Position numbers and translations under genes: made by a program. From Deltaproteobacteria bacterium (GTDB lineage: Bacteria > Myxococcota > Myxococcia > Myxococcales > Myxococcaceae), in contig VGRA01000002.1 in NCBI GenBank assembly GCA_016875515.1, positions 1 through 21,509 on the forward strand: DNA of 21,509 bases, in the 5' to 3' direction. Of this stretch, positions 6,474 to 14,218 are shown piece after piece; within the stretch, counting starts at the first letter, position 1, and the number at the start of each line of letters is the position of its first letter. The notes under the pieces are model-generated. The model made no database searches. It was not told the DNA's origin and was given only the letters and a program-made list of their open reading frames with translations.

Positions 6474-7403
6474 TTACCGGTGCTCCGGGTCGTACGGCTG
6501 GCCCAGCGCGGCGGGGGCCTGGCCGCGGCCGCCCTGTACGGCGAGCACCCCGAGCGTGAGCGCGTAGGGCAGCGCCATCAACACGCCCTGCGGCACCACC
6601 GCGAGTACGCCGGGGGCGGAGGAGGCGAGCCCCACCCGCAGCGCGTTTCCCGCGGCGAAGAAGACCGCCGCGCCGAATGCGCCCAGCGGAGACCAGCGCC
6701 CGAACACCATGGCCGCAAGGGCCATGAAGCCCAGCCCCGCCGGCATGTGCTGCTCGAAGCGGTCCAGCGTGCTGGTGGAGAGCACCGCGCCTCCGAGCCC
6801 CGCGAGCAGCCCGCCGCCCACAACGCACGCGGCGCGCAGCCCCGCCACCGAGACGCCCAGCGTGGCCACCGCCGCAGGGGCCTCGCCCACCGCGCGGACG
6901 CGCAGCCCCCACGCCGTGCGGTACAGCAGAAACGAGAGCGCGAAGGGCAGGGCGAGGGCCAGCCAGGTGAGCGCCGTGTGGCCGTTGAGCGCGCGCAAGA
7001 GCGGCACCCCCTCCAGCGCGGGCAGCCCGTGGCGCGAAAGCTGCGCAATGGGCGGGGTGCCGGTGGGGGAGAAGCGCGCCTCCAGAAGGAAGCTGAACAG
7101 CGACAGCGCCACCAGGTTGAGCGCCATGCCGGAGATGACCTGGTCCGCGCGCAGGCGCAGGGACAAGAGCGCGTGCACCCCGGCCACCGCCGCCGCTGCG
7201 GCCATCCCCACGCACACCGCGAGCGGGGTGGGCAGGGACAGCGCCGCCACCGCCGCCACGAAGGCGCCGGTGCGCATGAGCCCCTCCACGTGCAGGCTCA
7301 CCACGCCGGCGCGCTCGGACAACGTGGCCCCCAGCGCGGCGAAGACGAGCGCCGGCGCGTAGTCCAGCGTGGAGGCGAGCAGCGCCTCGAGCAACTCAAG
7401 CAC
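6474..7403 (-). CDS. Nucleoside-type ABC transporter permease (second permease)
   Basis: 309 residues from the GTG at 7403, whose first 8 bp overlap the end of the other permease gene, so translation is probably coupled. The sequence is almost entirely hydrophobic, with 8 or more membrane spans. It opens with the family signature LSERAGVVSLHVEGLMRTGA (about residues 28-47), matching the SER-AG-V-N-EG-M motif of BMP-system permeases (BPD_transp_2 fold, as in RnsD/NupC). It also has LRADQVISGMALNLVALS and WGLRVRAVGEAPAAVATLGV, the conserved cytoplasmic coupling loop region. Partner of the first permease in an inner-membrane heterodimer. Substrate inferred from the neighbouring nucleoside enzymes. 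Confidence 0.9.
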   Translation of the reverse strand: MLELLEALLASTLDYAPALVFAALGATLSERAGVVSLHVEGLMRTGAFVAAVAALSLPTPLAVCVGMAAAAAVAGVHALLSLRLRADQVISGMALNLVALSLFSFLLEARFSPTGTPPIAQLSRHGLPALEGVPLLRALNGHTALTWLALALPFALSFLLYRTAWGLRVRAVGEAPAAVATLGVSVAGLRAACVVGGGLLAGLGGAVLSTSTLDRFEQHMPAGLGFMALAAMVFGRWSPLGAFGAAVFFAAGNALRVGLASSAPGVLAVVPQGVLMALPYALTLGVLAVQGGRGQAPAALGQPYDPEHR

Positions 7404-8481
7404 GGGGCGTCTCCTTCCTGCGCAGGAGCAGCCACGCCCAGCCGAGGCGTGCCGCCACGAACAGCAGCGCCAGCCCCTGGATGAGCTCCGGGAAGCCGCG
7501 GTGCACCCCCAGCAACTGCATGCGGGTGCCCCCCGCGCGCAGGGCGCCGAAGAGCAGGGACGAGGCCGCCACGCCGAGCGGGTGGTTGCCGCCGATGAGC
7601 GCCATGGCGATGCCGTCGAAACCGTACGGGGCGGCCAGCCGCCCCGGGTAGCGCAGCTCGCTGCCCAGCACGAGCACCGCGCCGGCCAGCCCCGCGAGCG
7701 CACCGGCCACCGCCATGGCCGTCCACGTCCTGCCCTCCACCGGCAACCCCGCGGCGCGCGCCGCCTCCTGCCCCCGTCCCACCGCGCGCGTCTCCAGCCC
7801 GTGCGTGGTGCGGAGCAGCCACGCGGCCACCGCCGCCGCGGCGGCGAGCGACAGCGGCAGCCCCAGGTTCAGGCGCGAGGACTCGCCGAGTAGGCGCGGC
7901 ATCACCGCGGACGGGTGCACCTCCGCGGTGCCCGCCCCGGCCGGTCCCTGCAGCGGCCCCACCACCAGCCAGTTCTCCACCAGCGCCACTGCCACCCAGT
8001 TCAGCATGATGGTGGAGATGACCTCGTGGACGCCGCGCCGCAGCTTCAGCGCGGTGGGCAGCAGCGCCCAGGCCGCCCCCGCCGCTGCGGCTGCGAGCAG
8101 GCACACAGGCAGGTGCAGGGCCGGGGGCAGCTGGACCGCCGCCCCCACCACCGCCGCGGCCAGCCCGCCCCAGAGCAGCTGCCCCTGCGCCCCGATGTTG
8201 AAGAGCCCCACCTGGAAGGCCACCGCCACCGAGAGCCCCGCGAGCAGCAGCACGGAGGCCTTGCCCGCGGACTCGCCCAGCGGCCGCAGCACCGCGGCGG
8301 CGTCCCCGGTGGACAGCCAGCGCGGCACGTCCCCGAAGCCGCCCAGCGCCATCTGCCCGAAGGCCTCGGCCGCCAGCCCCGCGTCTCCCAGCGCCGCGGC
8401 GAGCGCGACGAAGCAGGCGCCGAGCGCGGCGGTCACCGCGAGCAGCGAGGGGAGGGCGCGGGCGAGGCGGCCGTCAGCCAC
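7396..8481 (-). CDS. Nucleoside-type ABC transporter permease (first permease)
   Basis: 361 residues from the GTG at 8481, overlapping the ATPase gene by 8 bp. Multi-span membrane protein with the family landmarks FQVGLFNIGAQGQLLWGG (about 88-105, the GLFNIG-EGQ motif), HEVISTIMLNWVAVALVENW (cytoplasmic loop) and HGLETRAVGRGQEAARAAGL (coupling helix). FDGIAMALIGGNHPLG is also typical of this subunit in BMP-type importers such as RnsC/NupB. N-terminal residues 1-70 include one span and a large periplasmic loop, which fits the longer of the two permeases in these systems. Inner membrane; substrate inferred from context. Confidence 0.9.
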   Translation of the reverse strand: MADGRLARALPSLLAVTAALGACFVALAAALGDAGLAAEAFGQMALGGFGDVPRWLSTGDAAAVLRPLGESAGKASVLLLAGLSVAVAFQVGLFNIGAQGQLLWGGLAAAVVGAAVQLPPALHLPVCLLAAAAAGAAWALLPTALKLRRGVHEVISTIMLNWVAVALVENWLVVGPLQGPAGAGTAEVHPSAVMPRLLGESSRLNLGLPLSLAAAAAVAAWLLRTTHGLETRAVGRGQEAARAAGLPVEGRTWTAMAVAGALAGLAGAVLVLGSELRYPGRLAAPYGFDGIAMALIGGNHPLGVAASSLLFGALRAGGTRMQLLGVHRGFPELIQGLALLFVAARLGWAWLLLRRKETPRA

Positions 8482-9985
8482 GGTCCACCTCCGTGCCGAG
8501 CATGAGGCGCCCCATGCGGCGCTCGTCGAACTGCGCGCGCGGGAGTTCCGCTACGGTGCGCCCGCCGTACAGGACGTAGGCGCGGTCGGACAGCGCGAGC
8601 ACCTCCTCCAGGTCCAGTGACACCAGCAGCACCGCGTGTCCCCGCGCGGCGTGGGCCCTCAGCTGGGCGCGTACGGCCGCCACCGCGCCAATGTCCAGGC
8701 CGCGCGTGGGCTGCACCGCAACCAGCACGGCGGGGTCCAGCGACAGCTCGCGCGCCATCACCACCTTCTGCTGGTTCCCTCCGGAGAGCACCTGCATGGG
8801 CAGGGAGGCGTCGCGCGGGCGGACGTCCCAACGCTCCATTTCAAGCACCGCGGCGGCGTGACGCCCTGCAGAGTCGATCCACGGGCCGCGCGCGAATGGC
8901 GGCACCCGGTGGCGGCCGAGCGAGAGGTTCTCCTCCACGGAGAAGCTGCCCACCATGGCGTGGCGATGGCGATCTTCCGGGACGTGGCCCACGCCTGCGG
9001 TGCGGAAGGCAGCCGGGGTGCCGGCGGTGAGCGGCTTCCCCCGGACCTCCAGCGTGCCCGCGGTGAGCGGACGCAGCCCCGTCACCACCTCGGCGAGCTC
9101 GCGCTGCCCGTTGCCGTCCACGCCCGCAATGCCCACCACCTCCCCCGCGCACAGCCGGAGCGAGACCCCCTTCAGCGCCGGGCGCCCCTGGGGGCCGTCC
9201 GCGCAGACGCCGGAGAGCTGGAGCAGGGGCGCGCCGGGCGTGGCCGGCTGGAAGGGCGGGGGCGGCGGCGGCGGCTCCCCCATGACGTGGGCCGCCAGCA
9301 CCTCGGGCGTGGTGCCCGCGGCCTTCAGCTCCGCCACCTTGCGACCGCGCCGCATCACCGCCACGCGCTCGCAGAAGGCGAGCACCTCCTTCAGCTTGTG
9401 GCTGACGAGCACCACCGCCGTGCCCGCGTCCGCGAGCCGCCGCGCTACCGCGAAGAGCTCGTCCGCCTCGTCCGGGGTGAGCACCGCGGTGGGCTCGTCC
9501 AGCACGAGCGCGCGGGCGCCCCGGTGCAGCGCCTTGACGATCTCCACCTTCTGCCGCGCCCCTACGCCCAGCTCTCCCAGGCGCGCCCGCGGGTCCAACT
9601 GGAAGCCGAATCTGGCGCACAGCGCCTCCACCGCGGCCTCCGCGGCCTGCACGTCCAACAGCAGCCCCCGCGCGGTGGGCTCCGCGCCGAGCACCACGTT
9701 CTCGGCCACCGTCAGGGTGGGCACCAACATGAAGTGCTGGTGCACCATCCCAATGCCGCGGGCGATGGCGTCCCTGGGCGAGCGGAACACCACGGGCGCG
9801 CCGTCCACGGAGAGGGTGCCCGCGTCCGGGCGGTACAGCCCGTAGAGCACGTTCATCAGCGTGCTCTTCCCCGCGCCGTTCTCCCCCACCAGCGCCAGCC
9901 GCTCCCCCGCGGCGAGCCCCAGCGACACGTCGTCCAGCGCGCGCACCGCGCCGAAGCTGCGGGAGATGTGCTGCAGGGAGATCAG
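8474..9985 (-). CDS. Sugar/nucleoside-type ABC transporter ATPase with two ABC domains
   Basis: About 503 residues. Domain 1: Walker A GENGAGKST (34-42), HQHF Q-loop (about 82), signature LGVGARQKVEI (about 139), Walker B VLDEPT (about 161). Domain 2: degenerate Walker A GVDGNGQ (about 288), signature LSGGNQQ (about 400), VQPTRGLD (about 424). This asymmetric pair is usual for MglA/RbsA/NupA-like ATPases. A run of seven prolines joins the domains. The start is uncertain. The first GTG (9946) would remove the opening beta-strand (LQHISRSFGAV), which is clearly encoded upstream, and no ATG or GTG is available there. The only plausible site is a CTG at 9985 overlapping the stop of the binding-protein gene (CTGA), with AAGG about 8 bp before it. 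Energises import of nucleosides. Confidence 0.93.
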   Translation of the reverse strand: MISLQHISRSFGAVRALDDVSLGLAAGERLALVGENGAGKSTLMNVLYGLYRPDAGTLSVDGAPVVFRSPRDAIARGIGMVHQHFMLVPTLTVAENVVLGAEPTARGLLLDVQAAEAAVEALCARFGFQLDPRARLGELGVGARQKVEIVKALHRGARALVLDEPTAVLTPDEADELFAVARRLADAGTAVVLVSHKLKEVLAFCERVAVMRRGRKVAELKAAGTTPEVLAAHVMGEPPPPPPPFQPATPGAPLLQLSGVCADGPQGRPALKGVSLRLCAGEVVGIAGVDGNGQRELAEVVTGLRPLTAGTLEVRGKPLTAGTPAAFRTAGVGHVPEDRHRHAMVGSFSVEENLSLGRHRVPPFARGPWIDSAGRHAAAVLEMERWDVRPRDASLPMQVLSGGNQQKVVMARELSLDPAVLVAVQPTRGLDIGAVAAVRAQLRAHAARGHAVLLVSLDLEEVLALSDRAYVLYGGRTVAELPRAQFDERRMGRLMLGTEVDRG

Positions 9986-11160
9986 GGCTGGGCCTTGAAC
10001 GACGGGAGGCCTTCAAGGGTGGCGGGAATGGTCAGGCCGCCCGAGACGATCCGCTGGCGCAGCGCCTCCACCTTCGCCAGCGCCTCCGCCTTGCCGGGGA
10101 ATTCCGCGCGCACCTCGGCCAGGCCCACGCCCTTCTGCGCCAGCCCCAGCGCGGTGTCCCCGGCGGTGAAGCGTCCAGCTGCCACGTCCCGCGCCGCCTC
10201 GTACACGGCCAGGTCCACGCGCTTCACCATGGAGGTGAGGACGGCGTCCGGGGCCAGGTGGTGCTGGTCCGAGTCCACGCCAATGGCCCACGCCTGCGCG
10301 CCGCCCGCGCGCGCCTCCTTCACTGCCTGGATGACCCCCACGCCGTCCGAGCCGGCCGCGTGGAACAGCACGTCCGCCCCCTTCGCCAGCAGGTCCGCCC
10401 CCACCTGCTTCCCGGCGGCCACGTCGTCGAAGTTGCCGGTGTAGGCCGCGAGCACGCGCGCGGCCGGGTTGGTGGTGGCCACCCCCGCGCGGAAACCGGC
10501 CTCGAACTTCTTCACCAAGGAAATCTCCATCCCGCCCACGAACCCCACGGTCCCCTTCGTCACCAGGCCCGCGAGCGCCCCGGCGAGGAAGCTTCCCTCC
10601 TCCTCCCGGAACACCACCGAGCGCACGTTGGGAAGGCCAATGGGATTGCCGGCCGGATCCAGCAGCGTGCTGTCGATGAGCAGGAAGCGGGCGGACGGGT
10701 TGCGCCGGGCCACCGTCTCGGTGGCGTTCTCCAGCATGAAGCCGGTGGCGATGACGAGCCCCGCCCCCTGGTCCACGAGCAGCTGAAGGTTGGGCTCGTA
10801 GTCCTCCTGCGCCTTGCTGGAGAGCACCACCGGTTCCACCGCCACGGCCCGGATGGGGGGCGTCAGGGTGCGCAGTTCCTGCGGCAGGGAAGCCTCGAGC
10901 GCGCCCGGGGGCAGTGGGGTGTAGCGGTTGGCGGACAAGGCCTTCCCCGCCGCCCACGTCTCCAGCCCGCGCAGGGCCGAGTCGTTGAACGAATGGTCGC
11001 CTCGCCCGCCCACGTCGATGACGAGCCCCACCTTCTGGGACGGTGCCGCTGCGGCAGGGCCCGGGGACGGCGCTCCCTGCGCGCCGGCGCCCTCCTTACT
11101 GCGGCAGGCGGAGAGCGCCAGGGCGGCGGCGCAGGCGAACAGCACTGGACGGAAGGACAC
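9982..11160 (-). CDS. BMP-family nucleoside-binding lipoprotein
   Basis: 392 residues from the GTG at 11160, which has GGGAG 6 bp upstream and opens a classic lipoprotein signal (lipobox LSAC, Cys19). An Ala/Pro/Gly linker precedes the BMP (PnrA-like) binding domain: VGLVIDVGGRGDHSFND, VIATGFMLENATETVA, FREEEGSFLAGALAG, GFVGGMEISLVKKFEAGF and HAAGSDGVGVIQAVKE. BMP proteins bind purine and pyrimidine nucleosides outside the inner membrane and pass them to their ABC permeases. It is the first gene of the four-gene importer operon, fitting the need for excess binding protein. Divergent from the nucleoside phosphorylase gene across only 55 bp, which suggests shared control. Confidence 0.93.
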   Translation of the reverse strand: MSFRPVLFACAAALALSACRSKEGAGAQGAPSPGPAAAAPSQKVGLVIDVGGRGDHSFNDSALRGLETWAAGKALSANRYTPLPPGALEASLPQELRTLTPPIRAVAVEPVVLSSKAQEDYEPNLQLLVDQGAGLVIATGFMLENATETVARRNPSARFLLIDSTLLDPAGNPIGLPNVRSVVFREEEGSFLAGALAGLVTKGTVGFVGGMEISLVKKFEAGFRAGVATTNPAARVLAAYTGNFDDVAAGKQVGADLLAKGADVLFHAAGSDGVGVIQAVKEARAGGAQAWAIGVDSDQHHLAPDAVLTSMVKRVDLAVYEAARDVAAGRFTAGDTALGLAQKGVGLAEVRAEFPGKAEALAKVEALRQRIVSGGLTIPATLEGLPSFKAQP

Positions 11161-11215
11161 GGGCAACTCCCGAAAAAGGGGCGGACACGTCAAAGTCCGC
11201 GCAAGATAGCAGCGC
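11161..11215. promoter_or_regulatory. Divergent promoter spacer with candidate operator between importer and phosphorylase operons
   Basis: Only 55 bp separate the two starts. The middle holds a perfect inverted repeat GCGGAC-N8-GTCCGC (11181-11186 and 11195-11200). To its right is an A-rich patch AAGATA (11203-11208), 7 bp from the ATG. No good Shine-Dalgarno precedes the phosphorylase ATG, so a very short or leaderless transcript is possible. A single repressor or activator bound here could control both operons. Confidence 0.45.
11167..11171 (-). promoter_or_regulatory. Ribosome binding site of the BMP lipoprotein gene
   Basis: GGGAG on the minus strand, 6 bp before the GTG at 11160. It fixes the start against longer in-frame options that would run into the divergent gene. 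Confidence 0.7.
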
Positions 11216-12520
11216 ATGCGACCGTACGAACTGATCAAGGCGAAGCGCGAGGGTCATTCGCTCCCGCCGGACGCCATCCGCACCTTCATGGACGGCTACA
11301 CGAAGGGCGCCATCCCGGACTACCAGATGTCCGCACTGTGCATGGCGGTCTTCTTCAAGGGGATGACCGCCGTGGAGTTGGGGGCCTGGACGCGGGCCAT
11401 GCTGGAGTCCGGCGAGGTGCTGGATCTCTCCGACATCCCGGGCGTGAAGGTGGACAAGCACAGCACCGGCGGGGTGGGGGACAAGGTCTCCCTGTCGCTC
11501 GCGCCGCTGGCCGCCGCGTGCGGCGTGCCGGTGCCCATGATCTCCGGCCGGGGTCTGGGCCACACCGGCGGCACGCTGGACAAGCTGGAGTCCATCCCCG
11601 GCTTCCGCGTGGACCTCTCCGTGGCGGACTACCGGAGAATGGTGCGGGAGGTGGGGGCGTGCCTCATTGGCCAGACCGCCACGCTCGCCCCCGCGGACAA
11701 GAAGCTGTACGCGCTGAGGGACGTCACCGCCACGGTGGACTGCATCCCGCTCATCGCCAGCAGCATCATGAGCAAGAAGATGGCGGAGGGCATTGACGCG
11801 CTGGTGCTGGACGTGAAGACCGGCTCCGGCGCGTTCATGAAGCGACAGGAGGACGCCGCCGCGCTGGCCCGCACCATGATCGGCATTGGCGCGGAGATGG
11901 GGAAGAAGGTGGTGGCCCTCATCACGGACATGGACCAGCCGCTCGGCAGCGCGGTGGGCAACAGCCTGGAGGTGATGGAAGCTGTGGACATGCTCGGAGG
12001 CTGCGCGCCGGCCGACTACACCGAGGCCACGCTCGCGCTGACCGCCGAGATGCTGGTGCTGGGCAAGGTGGCGAAGGACGAGCAGGAGGCCCGTGGGCAG
12101 TTGCAGGAGGCCATCCGCAGCGGGCGGGCGGTGAAGAAGCTGGAGGAGATCGTCCGGTGGCAGCACGGGGACCCGGTCGCGGTGACGGACTACGCGCGGC
12201 TGCCCCGCGCCCGCGGCGTGGTGGACCTGGCCGCCCCCGCGGACGGGGTGGTGACCGGCATTGACTCCGAGGCGGTGGGGCTGGCCGCGATGGCGCTGGG
12301 CGCGGGCCGGGAGCGGACCGACTCGGTCATTGATCCCGGCGTGGGCTTCCTCCTCCGCAAGAAGGTGGGGGACCGCGTGCGCGCCGGGGAGCCGCTCGTG
12401 CAGGTACACTTCAACGACGACGCGAAGCTGGAGGACGTGAAGCGCCGGGTGCTCGCCGCCTACCGCTTCGGCCCGTCCGCGCCGGTCCCCCGGCCGCTCG
12501 TCCTGCAGCGGCTGCAATAG
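11216..12520 (+). CDS. deoA: Pyrimidine-nucleoside/thymidine phosphorylase
   Basis: 434 residues, close to the usual length for bacterial Pdp/DeoA. Cleaves thymidine, deoxyuridine and possibly uridine with phosphate, giving free base and (deoxy)ribose-1-phosphate. The phosphate-binding signature KHSTGGVGDK is at 81-90, the family block SGRGLGHTGG followed by TLDKLESIPGF at 110-130, and the glycine-rich DVKTGSGAFMK near 200. The C-terminal domain (about 345-434) has the barrel-sandwich style seen in this family. SSIMSKKMAEG and DVKTGSGAFMK look closer to Bacillus Pdp (broad pyrimidine specificity) than to E. coli DeoA, but sequence reading alone cannot settle the specificity. First gene of the plus-strand catabolic operon; 35 bp precede the next gene. 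Cytoplasmic. Confidence 0.95.
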   Translation: MRPYELIKAKREGHSLPPDAIRTFMDGYTKGAIPDYQMSALCMAVFFKGMTAVELGAWTRAMLESGEVLDLSDIPGVKVDKHSTGGVGDKVSLSLAPLAAACGVPVPMISGRGLGHTGGTLDKLESIPGFRVDLSVADYRRMVREVGACLIGQTATLAPADKKLYALRDVTATVDCIPLIASSIMSKKMAEGIDALVLDVKTGSGAFMKRQEDAAALARTMIGIGAEMGKKVVALITDMDQPLGSAVGNSLEVMEAVDMLGGCAPADYTEATLALTAEMLVLGKVAKDEQEARGQLQEAIRSGRAVKKLEEIVRWQHGDPVAVTDYARLPRARGVVDLAAPADGVVTGIDSEAVGLAAMALGAGRERTDSVIDPGVGFLLRKKVGDRVRAGEPLVQVHFNDDAKLEDVKRRVLAAYRFGPSAPVPRPLVLQRLQ

Positions 12521-12545
12521 CGGCGCGCGCCATTCCGCCTATGAT

Positions 12546-12551
12546 GGAGAG
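12546..12551 (+). promoter_or_regulatory. Ribosome binding site of punA
   Basis: GGAGAG ending 4 bp before the ATG at 12556. It supports this start over the in-frame ATGs at 12541 and 12544, which have no comparable site. Confidence 0.6.
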
Positions 12552-12555
12552 CCCC

Positions 12556-13386
12556 ATGTCCCTCTACGACCAAATGCAGGAGACGCTCGGCGTCGTCCGC
12601 GCCCGGGCCCCCGGGTTTTCTCCCCAGGTGGGCATCATCCTCGGCAGCGGGCTGGGCGACTTCGCGGACACCCTGGAGGGGCGGACGGTCATCCCGTACG
12701 CGGAGCTGCCGCACTTCCCGCACTCCTCCGTTCCCGGGCACGCCGGGCGGCTGGTGCTGGGCACGCTGGGGGGCGCCTCCATCGTGGCCATGCAGGGGCG
12801 GGTGCACGCCTACGAGGGCTACTCCAACGTGCAGGTGGCCTTCCCGGCGCGGGTGCTCTGTGGGCTCGGCATCAAGACCCTGGTGGTGACCAACGCCGCG
12901 GGCGGCATCCACCCGGACTGCGGCCCCGGGGACCTGATGGCCATCACGGACCACATCAACCTCTCCGGGTGGAACGCGCTCACCGGCCCGAACGATGACA
13001 GGCTCGGGCCCCGCTTCCCGGACATGAGCCACGCCTACCACCCGGCGCTCACGCAGTTGCTCGGACGCGTGGCGCAGGAACAGGGGGTGCCGCTGCGGCG
13101 GGGCGTGTATGTCATGTCCTCCGGCCCCTCGTATGAGACGCCGGCCGAGATCCGCATGCTGCGCACGCTGGGGGCTGACGCGGTGGGCATGAGCACCGTG
13201 CCGGAGGTGGTGGCTGCCGCGCACATGGGCGTGCGGGTGGTGGGCATCAGCTGCATCACCAACCTGGCTGCCGGCATTGGGCATCACCCGCTCAGCCACG
13301 AGGAGGTGGCGGAGACGGCGGGGCGCGTGCGGGACGTCTTCATCCGGTTGCTCGCGGCCTTCCTCCCTGCCACGACGAAGGCCTGA
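12556..13386 (+). CDS. punA: Purine nucleoside phosphorylase (trimeric PNP type)
   Basis: 276 residues; phosphorolysis of inosine, guanosine and their deoxy forms to base plus (deoxy)ribose-1-phosphate. Family landmarks: GSGLGDFAD (30-38, phosphate site), HFPHSSVPGHAGR (53-65), MQGRVHAYEGYS (79-90), NAAGGI (113-118), the signature GPSYETPAEIRMLRTLGADAVGMST (190-214) and TNLAAGI (235-241). Glu198 and Asn236 sit where the purine-binding Glu201 and Asn243 of mammalian PNP fall, indicating 6-oxopurine preference. If so, adenosine must be deaminated first, which fits the amidohydrolase in the same operon. Two bases separate its stop from the following gene. Confidence 0.95.
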   Translation: MSLYDQMQETLGVVRARAPGFSPQVGIILGSGLGDFADTLEGRTVIPYAELPHFPHSSVPGHAGRLVLGTLGGASIVAMQGRVHAYEGYSNVQVAFPARVLCGLGIKTLVVTNAAGGIHPDCGPGDLMAITDHINLSGWNALTGPNDDRLGPRFPDMSHAYHPALTQLLGRVAQEQGVPLRRGVYVMSSGPSYETPAEIRMLRTLGADAVGMSTVPEVVAAAHMGVRVVGISCITNLAAGIGHHPLSHEEVAETAGRVRDVFIRLLAAFLPATTKA

Positions 13387-13388
13387 AC

Positions 13389-13796
13389 ATGGCGAGCAAG
13401 GCCAGGTCGACGTCCAGGCCGAAGCCGCGGCAGAAGCCCGCCCGAACGCGGCGCGCCGCTGCCTCGCGCGCCCCGTCCAGCGGAGACGGCCGGCAGGTGC
13501 CCGCGACGTTTCTGCTGCGGGACCTCGGAGACCGCCAGGGGGACTGGGTGGATCGGGAGGGGGACTTGGCGCTCGGGGGCGTCTCCTGGCGCGGAAAGAC
13601 GCCCGCCCTCGGCCAGCGCGTGGAGGACCGGTTCCGGCTCCCGCGCGTCCCCCGCGAGCTTCGCGCCGAGGGTGAGATCCTCCGCGCGGCCAAGCGCAGC
13701 GGCGGCATCGACTTCCACGTCCGTTTCACCGAGTTGGACAACGCGTCCGAGCTCTGCATTGCGCGGTACCTGGACGAATTCGACAAGGGAGGCTGA
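13389..13796 (+). CDS. PilZ-like domain protein, degenerate motif
   Basis: 135 residues, starting 2 bp after punA. The first 35 residues are strongly basic and low-complexity (Lys/Arg/Pro/Ala). The rest reads like a PilZ barrel: GDLALGGVSWRG (58-69, position of the D/N-x-S-x-x-G motif), LGQRVEDRFRLPRVPRELRAEGEILRA (a shorter run than usual, about 74-100), then GGIDFHVRFTELDNASELCIARYLDEF, close to the usual ending of PilZ domains. The RxxxR c-di-GMP motif is not evident, and the Ser of D-x-S-x-x-G is Ala. It may therefore have lost c-di-GMP binding. Embedded in a nucleoside salvage operon, so probably co-transcribed. The basic tail could contact nucleic acid or acidic partners; function unknown. 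Confidence 0.55.
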   Translation: MASKARSTSRPKPRQKPARTRRAAASRAPSSGDGRQVPATFLLRDLGDRQGDWVDREGDLALGGVSWRGKTPALGQRVEDRFRLPRVPRELRAEGEILRAAKRSGGIDFHVRFTELDNASELCIARYLDEFDKGG

Positions 13797-13802
13797 ACCC
13801 CC

Positions 13803-14207
13803 ATGCCCGCCCGCATCCCCTGGAAAGAGCTCTTCGAGGCCGCCTCCGCGGCGCGCGCCCGCGCCTACGCCCCGTACTCCGACTTTCAGGTCGGCGCGGC
13901 GCTGCTGACGGAGGACGGGACCATCTTCGCGGGCGGCAACGTGGAGAACGCCTCCTACGGGCTGTCCATCTGCGCCGAGCGGAACGCCATCAGCCGCGCG
14001 GTGCTGGAGGGACACCAGCAGGTGCGCGCGGTGGCCATCGTGGTGGACACGGACACCCCCACGCCGCCGTGCGGCATGTGCCGGCAGACCATGGCGGAGT
14101 TCGCCGCCCCCGGCATGGAGGTCCGCTCCCGCAACCTGGAGGGCAAGGAACTGCGCACCACGCTCGAGAAGCTCCTGCCCCACGCCTTCACCCGCGCGTT
14201 CTTCTGA
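13803..14207 (+). CDS. cdd: Cytidine deaminase
   Basis: 134 residues, the size of the homotetrameric zinc enzyme. Converts cytidine and deoxycytidine to uridine and deoxyuridine, which the phosphorylase at the head of the operon can then cleave. Visible motifs: YAPYSDFQVGAAL (22-34), NVENASYG (46-53, ribose binding), CAERNAI (Cys57 zinc ligand, Glu59 catalytic) and PPCGMCRQ (Cys90 and Cys93 zinc ligands). A strong Shine-Dalgarno AAGGGAGG (13785-13792) precedes the ATG by 10 bp, overlapping the end of the previous gene. Ends 11 bp before the amidohydrolase. Confidence 0.96.
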   Translation: MPARIPWKELFEAASAARARAYAPYSDFQVGAALLTEDGTIFAGGNVENASYGLSICAERNAISRAVLEGHQQVRAVAIVVDTDTPTPPCGMCRQTMAEFAAPGMEVRSRNLEGKELRTTLEKLLPHAFTRAFF

Positions 14208-14218
14208 GGCCTCGCCCC

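Noticed and set aside
8636..10444. 602-codon open frame on the plus strand opposite the ABC ATPase
   Set aside because: Composition is Arg/His/Gln/Gly-rich with no domain. It is a high-GC shadow of a gene with clear ABC motifs on the other strand.
11096..12517. 473-codon minus-strand open frame opposite the phosphorylase
   Set aside because: Shadow composition; the plus strand encodes KHSTGGVGDK and the other family blocks.
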